64,000 nucleotides of DNA from Betaproteobacteria bacterium (GTDB lineage Bacteria > Pseudomonadota > Gammaproteobacteria > Burkholderiales > SG8-39): NCBI GenBank assembly GCA_009693235.1, contig SHXR01000008.1, forward strand, positions 20,792 to 84,791, in the 5' to 3' direction. Below, in pieces: positions 18,642 through 29,916 of this stretch (position 1 is its first letter; each line of letters begins with the position of its first letter). The notes beneath the pieces were generated by a model. It ran no database searches. It was not told the DNA's origin and was given only the letters and a program-made list of their open reading frames with translations. The position numbers were made by a program, and so were the translations under genes.

Positions 18642-19793
18642 CTACGCCCCTACTGTTACCTTGCGAACTTCTCCACCGAGCCCACTACCATCACCGACCA
18701 ATAGGCGAAGCATCCGCCTCAGCGGCTCTGCTGCGCCCCACAACAACTGATCACCCACGGTGAATGCCGAGAGATAGTCCGGACCCATCGCAAGCTTTCG
18801 CAAACGACCGATCGGCACTTCGAGCTTCCCGGTGACTGCCGCCGGAGTCAGTGCCGCGATCGACTCGTCCCGACGGTTCGGGATTACTTTCGTCCATGGG
18901 TTGCCGGCAGCAAGCATTGCTTCAATGTCATCCAACGGAACGTCTTTCTTCAACTTGATCGTAAGCGCCTGGCTGTGGCACCGCATTGCCCCGACCCTGA
19001 CGCACAGGCCATCGATCGGAATCGGCGTTGCCATGGTGCCAAGAATCTTGTTCCCCTCAGCGCCAGCCTTCCATTCTTCGCGGCTTTGACCGTTGCCAAG
19101 ATCCTTGTCGATCCAAGGAATGAGGCTGCCAGCCAAGGCAACGCCGAAATGTTCCTTGGGAAGGGTGTCCGAGCGTAGGGAATTGGTCACACGACTGTCA
19201 ATTTCTAGAATTGCTGATGCCGGGTCATCAAGCTGCGAACTCACTGCCTGATGCGCGGCCCCCATCTGCGCGATCAGCTCGCGCATGTTCTGTGCACCGG
19301 CACCGGATGCCGCCTGATACGTCATGGCGGTCACCCACTCGATGAGCCCCGCTTTGAACAAGCCGTGCAGACCCATCAACATCAGGCTCACCGTGCAATT
19401 GCCGCCGATGAAATCGCGGCGTCCACCGGCGAGCCCCGCCTTGATCACCTCCAAGTTGACCGGATCGAGAATGATCACGGCATCTGATTTCATCCGCAGG
19501 GCAGAGGCCGCATCGATCCAATACCCTTTCCAATCCGCGTTGCGCAAACGCGGATGAATCTCATTGGTGTAATCACCCCCTTGACAGGTGATCACCACAT
19601 CGCACGTTTTCAACGCATCGACATCATTGGCATCGAGAAGTAGCGCGCCGTTTTTCCCCGGCCCCCTGCCACCGACATTCGATGTGGTGAAGAAGACCGG
19701 ATCGATGCAATCGAAATCGCGTTCTTCCTGCATACGTTGCATGAGGACCGAGCCCACCATGCCGCGCCAACCAACCATGCCCACTTTCAACAT
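18642..19793 (-). CDS. asd: Aspartate-semialdehyde dehydrogenase
   Basis: Reduces aspartyl phosphate to the semialdehyde for Lys, Met, Thr and diaminopimelate synthesis. 383 residues from [20 protein letters not shown], with the NADP loop GWRGMVGS and the catalytic Cys in [26 protein letters not shown] and [11 protein letters not shown] match the Gram-negative Asd group. The protein runs about ten residues past the usual end (after [12 protein letters not shown]); this is either a natural tail or a small late change. It is downstream of leuB, the standard leuCDB-asd order. Confidence 0.95.
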   Translation of the reverse strand: MLKVGMVGWRGMVGSVLMQRMQEERDFDCIDPVFFTTSNVGGRGPGKNGALLLDANDVDALKTCDVVITCQGGDYTNEIHPRLRNADWKGYWIDAASALRMKSDAVIILDPVNLEVIKAGLAGGRRDFIGGNCTVSLMLMGLHGLFKAGLIEWVTAMTYQAASGAGAQNMRELIAQMGAAHQAVSSQLDDPASAILEIDSRVTNSLRSDTLPKEHFGVALAGSLIPWIDKDLGNGQSREEWKAGAEGNKILGTMATPIPIDGLCVRVGAMRCHSQALTIKLKKDVPLDDIEAMLAAGNPWTKVIPNRRDESIAALTPAAVTGKLEVPIGRLRKLAMGPDYLSAFTVGDQLLWGAAEPLRRMLRLLVGDGSGLGGEVRKVTVGA

Positions 19794-19818
19794 CGCTTGC
19801 GTCCTTTGCAACGATTCC

Positions 19819-20883
19819 CTATAAGGCGGCAATCACCGCATCACCCATTCCGGTGGTGCCGACGCGCTGCATGCCGGATTCAAAGATATCCGCAGTGCGA
19901 TAGCCTTGCGCAAGGACCTTCTTCACTGCATTGTCGATCCGGTCGGCCGCGGCGTCCAGATTAAACGTATAGCGCAGCATCATACTGACCGACATGATCG
20001 TCGCCAACGGATTGGCGACCCCTTTTCCGGCAATATCAGGCGCCGAGCCGTGAATCGGCTCGAACAGACCCTTGTTGTTGGCATCGAGCGATGCGGACGG
20101 CAGCATGCCGATCGATCCGGTCAGCATCGATGCTTCATCCGACAGGATATCGCCGAACATGTTGCCGGTGACGATGACGTCGAACTGCTTGGGATTGCGG
20201 AGCAACTGCATCGCTGCATTGTCGATGTACATGTGCGTCAACGTGACGGCAGGGAATTCCTTCGCAACTTCGATGGCGACCTCACGCCAGAGCTCGCTGG
20301 TTTCCAGCACGTTCATCTTATCGACCGAACAGAGTCTCTTCACACGCTTCATGGCGATGACAAAGCCCGCCCGCACGATGCGCCGGACTTCGGACTCGCT
20401 GTAGCGCATCGTGTTGAAGCCTTCGCGCTCGCCATTGGGCAATATGCGAATGCCACGCGGCTCACCGAAATAGATGTCGCCGGTGAGTTCGCGCAGAATC
20501 ATGACGTCAAGGCCCGCGACAAACTCGGCGCGCAAGCTGGAGGCGCCCGCCAGTTCCGGAAACACCATCGCCGGCCGCAGGTTCGCGAACAACGCGAGTT
20601 CCTTGCGCAGTCTGAGGATGGCTTGTTCCGGCCGCTTGGCGCGGGGCAGCGTGTCGTATTTCCAGTCGCCGACCGACCCGAACAGGATCGCATCGGCCGC
20701 TTTGGCGAGCTTCAAGGTCGCATCGGGGAGCGGATCGCCAGCCGCCTCATAGCCCGCTCCACCCACCGGTGCGTACTCGAGTTCGAACTTCAGGCCGTCC
20801 TTCTCAAGCGCCTTCAACACTCTGACGCCCTGGGCAATGATCTCAGGGCCGATGCCATCACCCGGCAATACCGCGATTTTCAT
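19819..20883 (-). CDS. leuB: 3-isopropylmalate dehydrogenase
   Basis: NAD-dependent oxidative decarboxylation of 3-isopropylmalate to 2-oxoisocaproate. 354 residues from [18 protein letters not shown]. Substrate arginines lie in [14 protein letters not shown] and [12 protein letters not shown], the metal Asp in [19 protein letters not shown], and the NAD region in [18 protein letters not shown]. The ATG overlaps the leuD stop by four bases (translational coupling). Confidence 0.98.
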   Translation of the reverse strand: MKIAVLPGDGIGPEIIAQGVRVLKALEKDGLKFELEYAPVGGAGYEAAGDPLPDATLKLAKAADAILFGSVGDWKYDTLPRAKRPEQAILRLRKELALFANLRPAMVFPELAGASSLRAEFVAGLDVMILRELTGDIYFGEPRGIRILPNGEREGFNTMRYSESEVRRIVRAGFVIAMKRVKRLCSVDKMNVLETSELWREVAIEVAKEFPAVTLTHMYIDNAAMQLLRNPKQFDVIVTGNMFGDILSDEASMLTGSIGMLPSASLDANNKGLFEPIHGSAPDIAGKGVANPLATIMSVSMMLRYTFNLDAAADRIDNAVKKVLAQGYRTADIFESGMQRVGTTGMGDAVIAAL

Positions 20884-21530
20884 GATGCGTGATTCCCAAA
20901 CAGCCACGGTTGCTCGAGTTTTCGCTTGATCTCAAACGCGGTGATCTTCTCGGCATGCCGGAGCGTAAGACCGATGTCATCCAAGCCATTCACCATGCAG
21001 TACTTGCGGAACGGATCGATCTCGAAGTTGAAAGCCTTGCCATCCGGGAGATTGACCGTCTGCTGCGGCAGGTCGATCGTGAGCCGGTAGCCTGGGAACG
21101 CCGCGCATGCGTGAAAAATATGATCAAGTTGCAGGTCGCTCAAGACGATCGGCAAAAATCCGGTCTTGAATGAATTCGTAAAGAAGATGTCGCCAAACGA
21201 TGGGGCGATCACGGCCCGGAACCCATAGTCGGCCAACGCCCAGGGCGCGTGTTCACGGCTCGAACCGCAGCCGAAGTTCTTACGGGCGATCAGGATCGAT
21301 GCGCCCTTGTAACGCGGCTGATTCAGCACAAAGTCGCGATTGAGCGGCCGCCCGGCATTCTCTTTATCGGGCTCGCCGACATCGAGATACCGCCACGCGT
21401 CGAACAGGTTCGGACCGAACCCGGTGCGCTTGATTGATTTCAGGAACTGCTTGGGGATGATGGCATCGGTATCGACGTTGGCCCGATCCATCGGGCAGAC
21501 AACCCCGGTGTGTACAGTAAATTTTTCCAT
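20880..21530 (-). CDS. leuD: 3-isopropylmalate dehydratase small subunit
   Basis: Swivel-domain subunit that pairs with LeuC in isopropylmalate isomerase. 216 residues. Diagnostic segments are [36 protein letters not shown] and [17 protein letters not shown]. It follows leuC after 44 bp. The entericidin-like small gene often found between leuC and leuD in Burkholderia is absent here. Confidence 0.98.
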   Translation of the reverse strand: MEKFTVHTGVVCPMDRANVDTDAIIPKQFLKSIKRTGFGPNLFDAWRYLDVGEPDKENAGRPLNRDFVLNQPRYKGASILIARKNFGCGSSREHAPWALADYGFRAVIAPSFGDIFFTNSFKTGFLPIVLSDLQLDHIFHACAAFPGYRLTIDLPQQTVNLPDGKAFNFEIDPFRKYCMVNGLDDIGLTLRHAEKITAFEIKRKLEQPWLFGNHAS

Positions 21531-21574
21531 GGCGATGGCTCTCGAAATGATTTGATAGGGGCGCTAGCGTGCGT

Positions 21575-22978
21575 TCAACGCCAGGTCCGGACGTCGACGA
21601 AATGCCCGGCAATCGCAGCGGCCGCGGCCATCGCCGGGCTCACCAGGTGTGTACGGCTGCCGGCGCCCTGACGCCCTTCAAAATTACGATTGGACGTGGA
21701 GGCCGAGCGCTCGCCGGCGGCGAGTTTGTCGTCATTCATGCCAAGACACATCGAGCAACCCGGCTCCCGCCATTCAAAGCCAGCATCCCGAAAAATCCGA
21801 TCGAGGCCTTCGCGTTCCGCTTCGCGCTTCACCAGCCCCGATCCGGGGACCACCAGCGCGAGCCGGATGTTCGACGCGATGCGCTTGCCCTGCACATACG
21901 CGGCGGCAGCGCGCAGATCTTCAATCCTGGAATTCGTGCAGGACCCGATAAACACTTTGTCCACGCGGATGTTCTGGATCGGCGCGTTGGGCTCGAGGCC
22001 CATGTACTTGAGCGCCCGTTCCATCCCTTCGCGCCGCGAGGCATCTTTTTCCTTCTCGGGGTCTGGTACGCGACCGTCGACCGCCACCACCATCTCGGGC
22101 GATGTACCCCATGTCACCTGTGGCTTGACGGTCCGCGCATCGATTTCCACCACGCGATCGAATTTCGAGCCAGGATCGCTCTTCAAGGTGCGCCAATAGT
22201 TGACGGCGTGATCCCACATCGGCCCTTGCGGTGCGAATGGCCGGCCGCGAACGTAATTGATCGTGGTGTCATCGGCTGCAATCATGCCGGCGCGTGCGCC
22301 CGCTTCGATCGACATATTGCAAAGGGTCATGCGCGCTTCCATCGACAGTGCGCGCACCGTGCTACCCGCGTATTCGATCGCATAGCCGGTACCGCCGGCG
22401 GTGCCGATCTGACCAATGAACGCAAGGCTCAAGTCTTTGCTTGATACGCCGCGCGGCAACGGTCCTTCAATATTGACCAGCATGTTGCGGGCTTTACGCG
22501 CGATCAGCGTTTGCGTGGCGAGCACATGCTCGACTTCCGAGGTGCCGATGCCGAATGCAAGACAGGCCAATGCACCATGGGTACTGGTATGCGAATCACC
22601 GCAGACGAGGGTCATACCAGGCAGCGTGGCGCCTTGCTCCGGCCCGATCACATGAACGATGCCTTGACGCGGATCGTTCATCTTGAATTCGTTAATGCCG
22701 TGCTCGGCACAGTTTTTGTCGAGGGTATCGACCTGCAATCGCGACACCGGATCCTCAATGCCTTGCGACCGATCGGTGGTGGGAACGTTGTGGTCGGCGA
22801 CCGCCAAATTGGCGTTGATGCGCCACACTTTGCGCCCGGCCAGTTTCAGGCCATCGAATGCCTGGGGACTGGTGACCTCATGCACGAGATGCCGATCGAT
22901 ATAGAGAAGCGTAGTGCCGTCTTCTTCGGAATGGACGGCATGGCTGTCCCAGAGTTTGTCGTACAGGGTCGTTTGCAT
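21575..22978 (-). CDS. leuC: 3-isopropylmalate dehydratase large subunit
   Basis: Aconitase-family 4Fe-4S enzyme of leucine synthesis, 467 residues from [16 protein letters not shown]; the frame remains open upstream. Cluster ligands are seen in [14 protein letters not shown] and in [44 protein letters not shown] segments and the C-terminal [19 protein letters not shown] are characteristic. First gene of the minus-strand cluster leuCDB-asd and probably its main entry point for transcription. Confidence 0.98.
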   Translation of the reverse strand: MQTTLYDKLWDSHAVHSEEDGTTLLYIDRHLVHEVTSPQAFDGLKLAGRKVWRINANLAVADHNVPTTDRSQGIEDPVSRLQVDTLDKNCAEHGINEFKMNDPRQGIVHVIGPEQGATLPGMTLVCGDSHTSTHGALACLAFGIGTSEVEHVLATQTLIARKARNMLVNIEGPLPRGVSSKDLSLAFIGQIGTAGGTGYAIEYAGSTVRALSMEARMTLCNMSIEAGARAGMIAADDTTINYVRGRPFAPQGPMWDHAVNYWRTLKSDPGSKFDRVVEIDARTVKPQVTWGTSPEMVVAVDGRVPDPEKEKDASRREGMERALKYMGLEPNAPIQNIRVDKVFIGSCTNSRIEDLRAAAAYVQGKRIASNIRLALVVPGSGLVKREAEREGLDRIFRDAGFEWREPGCSMCLGMNDDKLAAGERSASTSNRNFEGRQGAGSRTHLVSPAMAAAAAIAGHFVDVRTWR

Positions 22979-23110
22979 AAGCATGTCGGATGGCCTAGCG
23001 TGTGATGCATGAATGGAAAGTCGGACGGCAAGGATGTGCCCGCCCGCCCCGCCGATCGCTCGATGCATTCGCAACAATGCCGTCGAAGCGCGCAGTCGAA
23101 GTGGCCACTT

Positions 23111-23116
23111 ATTATA
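23111..23116 (-). promoter_or_regulatory. Consensus -10 box (TATAAT) upstream of leuC
   Basis: A perfect minus-strand TATAAT lies 133 bp before the leuC ATG. No strong -35 hexamer is visible at 16-18 bp, so an activator-dependent promoter is possible. The long leader would leave room for control, but I saw no leucine-rich leader peptide. Confidence 0.4.
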
Positions 23117-23180
23117 GCTGACTGCCCCTGATCACCGACCCCGCTGCGACGTTCGTCCACCGTCTTGCGGCTAGGACTCA

Positions 23181-24005
23181 CTATCGAGGATGGCTCCCCC
23201 TCGCCTGCTCGTAGAGCGCCATCACCTTCACCGAATAAGCCTCGAGATCGCGAATGCGCGTTTCGGCGGCCGGATGGGTGGACAACCACACCGGCCCCCC
23301 CGCTCCACCAGCCTTGGCCATCTTTTGCCAGAGCTGCACCGCGGCACGCGAATGGAAACCCGCGCGCGCCGCAAGCTCAACGCCGATGCGGTCGGATTCC
23401 GTTTCCTGCTCGCGCGAGTTGCGCGATCCGATCGTCGCGGTGAGTACCTTGTCGGCGAGCGTTTGCCCGACATCGCCAACGCCTAACAGTCCGCCAATAA
23501 TCCGCACCGCAATCGCCTGATTGACCGCCGATGAGGCGCGCTCGCGGCCATGCTCACGCAGTGCATGCGCGATTTCATGGCCCATGATCGCGGCAATCTC
23601 GTCATCGGTCAGTTGGAGTTTCTCGATGATGCCGGAATATAAAGCGATCTTGCCGCCCGGCATACACCACGCATTGATCTGATCAGAGGTCAACACATGG
23701 ACTTCCCATTTCCATGACGGCGCATCGGTCCGAAACGCGTTGGTGACCTGGATGATGCGCGCGGCGATGCGCTGGACACGCTGCGTTTGCGCCGGATCGC
23801 GATCGAGCGTCCCCTTGGCGCGTGCTTCGGCGATGATTTTTTGATAGGCCTGACCAGCGCCCTGGTCCATTTGTTCGGCCGACAGCAAAATTGAAAACGA
23901 CTGTTGCCGCTCGATGCCAACGACCCCACCTTGCGTCGTTTGCACCGATGCACAGCCGCCGCCCGCCAGAGCAAGGCAGAGTAATGCCATAACACGAAGC
24001 TTCAT
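23181..24005 (-). CDS. M48 family metalloprotease, lipoprotein (LoiP/YggG-like)
   Basis: 274 residues. The N terminus is a lipoprotein signal (ALLCLALAGGGCAS) with the lipid-modified Cys at 18. The zinc motif HEIAHALREHGRERASS and the third-ligand region EQETESDRIGVELAARAGF define peptidase family M48. SWKWEVHVLTSDQINAWCMPGGKIALYSGI matches the LoiP/YggG periplasmic group in part. It probably degrades damaged envelope proteins. It precedes, in direction of transcription, the leu cluster by 200 bp, apparently as a separate unit. Confidence 0.9.
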   Translation of the reverse strand: MKLRVMALLCLALAGGGCASVQTTQGGVVGIERQQSFSILLSAEQMDQGAGQAYQKIIAEARAKGTLDRDPAQTQRVQRIAARIIQVTNAFRTDAPSWKWEVHVLTSDQINAWCMPGGKIALYSGIIEKLQLTDDEIAAIMGHEIAHALREHGRERASSAVNQAIAVRIIGGLLGVGDVGQTLADKVLTATIGSRNSREQETESDRIGVELAARAGFHSRAAVQLWQKMAKAGGAGGPVWLSTHPAAETRIRDLEAYSVKVMALYEQARGSHPR

Positions 24006-24060
24006 TGCTGCGCCTCCTTGTCGTTTCGCGCGGTGAGCGCCACCCCGCCGATCAGTCCGA

Positions 24061-25209
24061 TTAATGCAGCATTTTCCGATGCCGGATCAATGGAATCAAC
24101 CCAATCGATGCAACCACGGAAGTAATCGAGAACATCAGCGCCGGCCCGACCGCCACCCAGAGCCAACCACTCGCCGCCGAGCCGATCATGCCGCCCGCGC
24201 CAAATGAAAGGCTCGCGTAGAGCGCCTGTCCGCGTGCCCGGCCGGCTTCACCAAACCATCGGTTGACCAGGGCGATCGAGCATACGTGGTAAGCACCAAA
24301 CGTCGCGCCGTGGAGCAATTGACTGATTAATTGGGCCGCCACGACTTCGGGGAACCAGCCCACCAGGACAAAGCGAACCACGGCACATACGAACGTGGCG
24401 ATCAGCACCGGTCCGAGCGTGCCCGCATGAAGCCATCGCGGCATCATCCAAAACACGACAATTTCCGCGACCACGCCAAGCGACCAGAGCCATCCGATTG
24501 ATGACTTTCCGTAACCGTTGTCGGCCAGGTGGATCGTGTAGAAGGCGTACAGCGGACCATGTGCCATGCTCATCAGAAAGCATGCAGTGAAGAGTGCCAT
24601 AACGGCCGGGCGGCGCAGTACACCGCGCACGCTTTCTCCTTTGGCGTGAGTGGGCACCACCATCGCCGGTAATGTCCAGGACACCAGCACCGCGGCAATG
24701 AGCATCACCAAAACACTCCACAGCATCGCACTGGGCGGCGCGTGATCCAGTTGATAGCCAACGCCAAGCACTGCCGCAATGAAGCCGACCGATCCCCATA
24801 GGCGAATCGATCCGTACTTGGCAACCGCATCGCGCAGCGCGGCAAACGTGATCGTTTCCGCCAGAGGATTGACGCCACCAGCGCAAAATGATTGCAGCGT
24901 CAACACCAGTGCCAGCCCGACGAAACTCGTCGTATAGAACAGCCCGGTGAAAAAGAGTGTCGACAGAATCAGCGCGATCCGCAACAGCGGGAGGCGCGCA
25001 CCGCTCTGATCGGCAAGCCACGCCCAAAACGGCGGCGCGAACACGCGGATCGTCTGGCTGATTGCGAGCAAGATGCCGATGGCCTGCGCCGATTGTCCGA
25101 TCGATTGAAAGTAGAGCGTGATGTAGGGGCTATAGCCACCGACATAGGCGAAATAGGCAAAATAGATCGCCGCGAGACGGACTTGTGGGATGCTGTTGGA
25201 CACGAACAT
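24061..25209 (-). CDS. MFS transporter (HcaT/MFS_1-like)
   Basis: About 382 residues with roughly twelve hydrophobic segments from ATG MFVSNSIPQVRLAAIYFAYF. PYITLYFQSIGQSAQAIGIL, FWAWLADQSGARLPLLRIAL and SIRLWGSVGFIAAVLG match the major-facilitator group that includes the 3-phenylpropionate carrier HcaT and many uncharacterised relatives. Substrate unknown. It is transcribed divergently from the decayed spermidine-synthase-like gene with 104 bp between them. An in-frame start 57 bp upstream is possible but adds only an arginine-rich tail. Confidence 0.85.
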   Translation of the reverse strand: MFVSNSIPQVRLAAIYFAYFAYVGGYSPYITLYFQSIGQSAQAIGILLAISQTIRVFAPPFWAWLADQSGARLPLLRIALILSTLFFTGLFYTTSFVGLALVLTLQSFCAGGVNPLAETITFAALRDAVAKYGSIRLWGSVGFIAAVLGVGYQLDHAPPSAMLWSVLVMLIAAVLVSWTLPAMVVPTHAKGESVRGVLRRPAVMALFTACFLMSMAHGPLYAFYTIHLADNGYGKSSIGWLWSLGVVAEIVVFWMMPRWLHAGTLGPVLIATFVCAVVRFVLVGWFPEVVAAQLISQLLHGATFGAYHVCSIALVNRWFGEAGRARGQALYASLSFGAGGMIGSAASGWLWVAVGPALMFSITSVVASIGLIPLIRHRKMLH

Positions 25210-25313
25210 TTTGCATTGTGCTCGACCATCCCGGGATCGGGATCGGCTACGGTCATGTGCCGGCACCGCAATTCAAACTACCCCACCTGCCAGGACTTGG
25301 CAAACGGAGCGTA

Positions 25314-28300
25314 ATGGAATCACCCGCCCTCGCAGGACGCACGTCCCTGCCGAGTCGTCGCATGCTGCTCTTCGTGTTGTTTGCCGTCTCCGGATTCGCA
25401 GGACTGATTTACGAATCGCTGTGGACGCATTACCTCAAACTATTTCTTGGTCATGCTGCGTATGCGCAGACGCTCGTCCTGGCACTCTTCATGGGCGGCA
25501 TGGCTATTGGTGCGTGGCTTACCAGCAAGTGGTCGGGCCGCTGGCGAAATCTGCTTCGCACCTATGCCATCGTCGAGGTGCTGGTCGGCATCGCAGCGAT
25601 TGCATTCCACGACACGTTCATCGTGACCACAGAACTCGCCTATACGAGTTGGCTGCCAGCCGCAGGCAACGCCTCGCTCGCCATTGCGATGAAGTGGTCG
25701 CTCGCCGCAGCGCTGATTCTGCCGCAGTCGATTCTGCTCGGCATGACTTTCCCTTTGATGAGCGCCGGATTATTGCGGCGTCATCCGGAGCGGCCCGGCG
25801 AAGCCATTGCGCTCCTCTACTTCACCAATAGCCTTGGTGCGGCGGTCGGCGTGTTGGTGACCGGCTTCGTGCTCATCGAGCGTCTTGGCTTGCCAGGCGC
25901 CATGCAGTTCGCCGGATTGCTGAACATTGCACTTGCCGTCATGGTCTGGTTCATCGCGCCCGGTGCCGATTCAACCCGACAGTCAGCGGCGTCGATCGCA
26001 GTGAGCGGCCGAGTTTCCCTCATGCTGATCGTCGCGCTGCTCACGGGCGCCGCATCATTTATCTAGGAGATTGCATGGACCCGAATGTTGTCGCTGGTGC
26101 TTGGCGCCTCGACCCATTCATTCGAATTGATGTTGTCGGCCTTCATTCTCGGCCTAGCGCTCGGTGGCCTTTGGATCAGATGGCGCATCGACTCACTCGC
26201 CAAGCCGATCATCTTTCTCGTCGGCGTGCAAATCGCGATGGGTCTGCTCGCACTATGCAGCCTGCCGCTCTACGATGCGATGTTCGATTTGATGCAATCG
26301 ATCGTGCGCGCCCTGGCGAAAACAGAGTCCCGCTACGGCCTATATCTTGCCGCGAGCCATGCAATGGCCCTTGCCATCATGCTGCCTGCAACGTTTGTGC
26401 CGGAATGACCCTTCCACTCCTCACGTTTGCACTGCTGCGGGACGGACACGGCGAGCGGAGCATCGGTCGGGTCTACGCGGCCAACACATTAGGCGCGATC
26501 CTGGGCGTCGCATTCGCCGCGCAGATCGGCATGCCGCTCCTTGGCGTCCAAGGTCTGGCGATCGCCGGGGCCGGCCTCGATGTCGCCCTTGGCGTGGCAC
26601 TCTTGATCAGCGCCAACGCGAACTGGCGTTACACCGCCCTGGCAGCAATCCTGTTCGGCGCCATTGCCCTTGGCAGCTCACTCGATCCCTACAAGCTCGC
26701 CTCAGGAGTGTTTCGACGCGGCGACCTGTTCACCAAGGAAGATGCCACGCTCCTCTTCTGTCGCGACGGCAAGACCACCTCGGTCAGTCTGCTTAAGATC
26801 GGTGATGACCTCAGTTTGCGAACCAACGGCAAGTCCGATGGCGCCATCAACATGAATGAAACGGGGCCCCGCGTCAGCGATGAAATGACGATGGTTCTTA
26901 CCGCCGTCATCCCATTGGCGCATCGCCCCACGGCTTCTGCGGTCGCCATCATCGGCATCGGCACCGGACTCACCACCCACACGATGGTCGCGGCGGAAAC
27001 CGTGCAGCACGTCGAGACGATCGAGATCGAACCGTTCATGGCCGAAGCCGCACGCCGTTTCGCACCGCGCAATGCGAACAGCTTCGCCGACCCGAAGAGC
27101 CAGCTCGTGTTCGACGATGCCAAGACGCATTTCTCGACCGCGAATCGCCAATACGACATCATCATTTCGGAACCCTCGAATCCCTGGGTGAGCGGGGTAG
27201 CGAGCCTCTTTACGCGCGAGTTCTATCGGCATGCCAAGCGCTACCTGAAGCCAGACGGCGCGCTCACACAATGGTTCCAAATGTATGAGATCACCCCAGA
27301 GCTGGTGGCCTCGGTGCTTGGCGCGCTCGGCGAGGAATTCGAGGACTATGCGATCTATGCCGCCAACGACGGCGATCTGCTCATCGTGGCCGGATCGGCC
27401 GGCACGTTTGCAACGCCCCTGTTCGATGTCTTTCAATCGCCTGGCCTCGCCACCGAATTGCGGCGCGCGCATGTTCGAACCATCGGTGATATCGAACTTA
27501 GGCGCATCGGTGGCAAGAAGATCATGGCGCCGTTCTTTGCAACGTACGGCGTGCCGGCCAACTCCGATTTTCACCCCTACCTGGACCGGCATGCCGCGCG
27601 GCATCGCTTCATGCAATCGAGCGCACGTAAACTGACCAAGTTCGGTCAGGAAGGCGTTCCGGTGATCACGATCCTGGAAGGGGTACGACCGGCCCGCCGC
27701 GCGATTTCGTTGGCGGGGACGATTATCTGAAGGCGATCGAACTGGCCAGGCGAGGTGCTCATGCGCATGAATTCCTAACCGGCAAGGGCTATCCGGAGCC
27801 GCGCGGCATCCCTGCGCAGCTGCAAAAGGATCTCGAACTGCTACGGCTGCGTGGCCTTGACTGTCTGGACAGCGAACGCTCCGACATCTGGCGTCAATCG
27901 GCCTATCAGGTGGCGCGGCTGGTCAATTCGGCACTCACCAACATCGATGCAACGGCGGTCTGGCAACGCATCGAGACATCCTCTTGCATCAAACTGTTAG
28001 GCAAGGAGGACCGCGACTGGTTTAGCCTCTATGGCGCAATCGGACGGCGCGATACCAGCGCGATGGCGGCGATCGGCAGGCGCTTGCTGGAAAGCGCTGA
28101 ACCGCTCAAACCCGCACAGGTGCAGTACCTGCTCACCGCGGCGCTCACCGGCGCCATCGCCGCGAGAGAATTTGATGAAGCGGTCTCACTTTGGAATAAG
28201 TTTGCCCCCCACCGCTCTTAGCACGGGCGTTGATGTCAATCTACGGGTGCTATTCGGACAGATGGCCGCGGCCGGGCGATCCACTGCGCTGTCGCCGCTT

Positions 28301-28318
28301 AAAGGAACTAAGGAATAA
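25314..28318 (+). pseudogene. Decayed membrane protein fused to a spermidine-synthase-like domain
   Basis: Reconstructed product about 1000 residues: an N-terminal multi-span membrane half (FAVSGFAGLIYESLWTHYL ... LGMTFPLMSAGLL), a second membrane block, then a spermidine-synthase-fold methyltransferase-like domain (AIIGIGTGLTTHTMV, IEIEPFMAEAARRF, SEPSNPWVSGVASLFT) and a helical tail. Lesions: (1) an in-frame TAG at 26064-26066 in SFI*EIAWTRML, where relatives have an aromatic residue; (2) one T missing in the run at 26394-26396, joining LPATF to (C)AGMTLPLL; (3) one G missing in the run at 27680-27683, after which GGDDYLKAIELARRG continues in another frame; (4) possibly a fourth slip in the C run 28205-28210. 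Ribosome site GGAG precedes ATG 25314. The end is uncertain (28221 or 28318). Confidence 0.85.
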
Positions 28319-28435
28319 CTGAACAAGGGGGCACGTTGGGGATGAAGGGGCCCCAACCCCTCCATTGCCCCTCGTAACTCCCCGAAAAGCTCGGTCACGC
28401 TGATTGCGCGAGATAGCTTAATCAGCGTTTCCCTA
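28319..28435 (+). repeat. Dispersed repeat, copy A
   Basis: Begins directly after the last stop of the preceding pseudogene. It shares CTGAACAAGGGGGC, CCCCTCGTAACTCCC, CACGCTGATT, GATAGCTTAAT and CGTTTCC in the same order with the reverse complement of 50494-50577. Copy A contains about 33 extra bases (around 28335-28368), which themselves form a GTTGGGG/CCCCAAC stem. ACGCTGATT (28397-28405) and AATCAGCGT (28420-28428) form a perfect 9-bp dyad with a 14-base loop. I do not recognise the family; it could be a MITE or the end of a lost insertion sequence. Confidence 0.8.
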
Positions 28436-28448
28436 AACAGCCGGCGCA

Positions 28449-29555
28449 TCAAGGTCCCGGCACCCGTCCGGCAATCGCGGGCGTCGCCGATTGCACGTCG
28501 GCATTCTGCCCGCGATGGCGTAGCGCATGATCCATCAACACGATCGCCATCATCGCTTCGGCGATTGGCGTTGCGCGCAGGCCGACGCACGGATCGTGCC
28601 GGCCGGTGGTGCTGACGGTGGTGGCCGCACCGGCGGTATCGATGGAATTGCGCGGAATGCGGATACTCGAAGTCGGTTTGAGTGCAATGCTGACCTGCAC
28701 AGCTTGGCCGGTTGAAATACCACCCAGCACGCCACCCGCGTTGTTCCCGATGAAGCCGGCCGGCGTCAACTCGTCACCATGCTCGCTGCCGCGTTGCGCG
28801 ATCGACGCGAAACCAGCGCCGATCTCGACGCCTTTCACCGCATTGATACCCATCATCGCGTAGGCAAGGTCGGCATCCAGGCGGTCGTAGACCGGTTCAC
28901 CCCAGCCGACCGGCACGCCTTCGGCCACCACGTTGACCCGCGCGCCGCATGAATCACCGTCGTGCCTGAGCCGATCCATAAACGCCTCCAGTTCCGGAAC
29001 CATCGCGGCATTCGGAACGAAAAATGGATTGGCGTGCACGTCATCCCATGAGAGGAACGGAATAGGGTGGTGCCCGAGCTGGGCAAGATAGCCGCGAATC
29101 ACCACGCCATAGCGCTCACGCAGCCACTTTCTTGCGATGGCGCCCGCTGCCACGCGCACCACTGTTTCGCGCGCCGAGGCACGCCCGCCACCACGGAAAT
29201 CGCGCACGCCATACTTTTTCGTGTAGGTGTAATCGGCATGGCCGGGACGGAACGTTCGCGCGATCGCGCTGTAGTCTTTGCTCCGCTGATCTTCGTTACG
29301 CACCAGGAATGCGATCGGCGTGCCGGTCGTTTTGCCTTCGAACACACCGGACAGAATTTCGACCGTATCGCTTTCCTGCCGCTGCGTGACATGCCGTGAT
29401 TGGCCGGGGCGACGACGGTCGAGATCGCCTTGCAGATCCGCCTCTGACAACGCGAGCCCAGGTGGACAGCCATCCACAATCCCCACATACCCCGCGCCAT
29501 GACTCTCGCCGGCGGACGTCACGGTAAATAGCGTTCCGAGTGTGCTACCTGACAT
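28449..29555 (-). CDS. aroC: Chorismate synthase
   Basis: Last step of the shikimate pathway, forming chorismate from EPSP with reduced flavin. 368 residues from [23 protein letters not shown]. Signatures are present: [60 protein letters not shown] and [18 protein letters not shown]. The frame is open 219 bp further upstream without similarity. Intact, and flanked on both sides by broken genes. Confidence 0.98.
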   Translation of the reverse strand: MSGSTLGTLFTVTSAGESHGAGYVGIVDGCPPGLALSEADLQGDLDRRRPGQSRHVTQRQESDTVEILSGVFEGKTTGTPIAFLVRNEDQRSKDYSAIARTFRPGHADYTYTKKYGVRDFRGGGRASARETVVRVAAGAIARKWLRERYGVVIRGYLAQLGHHPIPFLSWDDVHANPFFVPNAAMVPELEAFMDRLRHDGDSCGARVNVVAEGVPVGWGEPVYDRLDADLAYAMMGINAVKGVEIGAGFASIAQRGSEHGDELTPAGFIGNNAGGVLGGISTGQAVQVSIALKPTSSIRIPRNSIDTAGAATTVSTTGRHDPCVGLRATPIAEAMMAIVLMDHALRHRGQNADVQSATPAIAGRVPGP

Positions 29556-29578
29556 GGGGAGCGTGATGAGTTGGGGCA

Positions 29579-29593
29579 CTGTTGCGACAACAG
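29579..29593. promoter_or_regulatory. Perfect dyad just upstream of aroC
   Basis: CTGTTG-CGA-CAACAG, 24 bp before the aroC ATG. It may be an operator or an mRNA hairpin; nothing else supports a specific regulator. Confidence 0.25.
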
Positions 29594-29685
29594 CAGCGTG
29601 ACCGTAGAGAATAAAACTTGATTCGAGTTTACCATGCGGGTTCGCAGAATCCGCTGCGCCATCACCCAAGTGTCCGTAACAATCG

Positions 29686-29916
29686 ATGCGCCAACCACCC
29701 CTCCCCGACGATCCTGACGCCCTGTGTGGCCCGGGTGGCCTGACGCTGCGTGAGGTCCATACGCTGGTTCGCAAGAGCGTCGCACTCGATCAGACAGCAA
29801 CACGAGAAGCGGCGCAGCGAAAGGGCGGCCTTCTCAAGTGGGTCACGAATTGGTGGCGACGCCCGCGCGCCGGCGGGCGTACGCCGGTTCATCACGAACG
29901 TAGGGGCACGCCTTAG
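29686..29916 (+). CDS. Small hypothetical protein (doubtful)
   Basis: 76 codons starting [18 protein letters not shown], with GC-rich third positions and a charged, arginine-rich C-terminal part ([19 protein letters not shown]). It lies in the 357-bp gap between aroC and the transporter-acyltransferase pseudogene and overlaps the restored end of the latter by four bases on the opposite strand. No recognisable domain and no clear ribosome site. The opposite strand is also open here, so chance is a real alternative. Confidence 0.2.
   Translation: MRQPPLPDDPDALCGPGGLTLREVHTLVRKSVALDQTATREAAQRKGGLLKWVTNWWRRPRAGGRTPVHHERRGTP

Noticed and set aside
19906..20892. 328-codon plus-strand frame opposite leuB
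   Set aside because: Exact antisense of leuB, histidine/arginine-rich composition typical of shadows.
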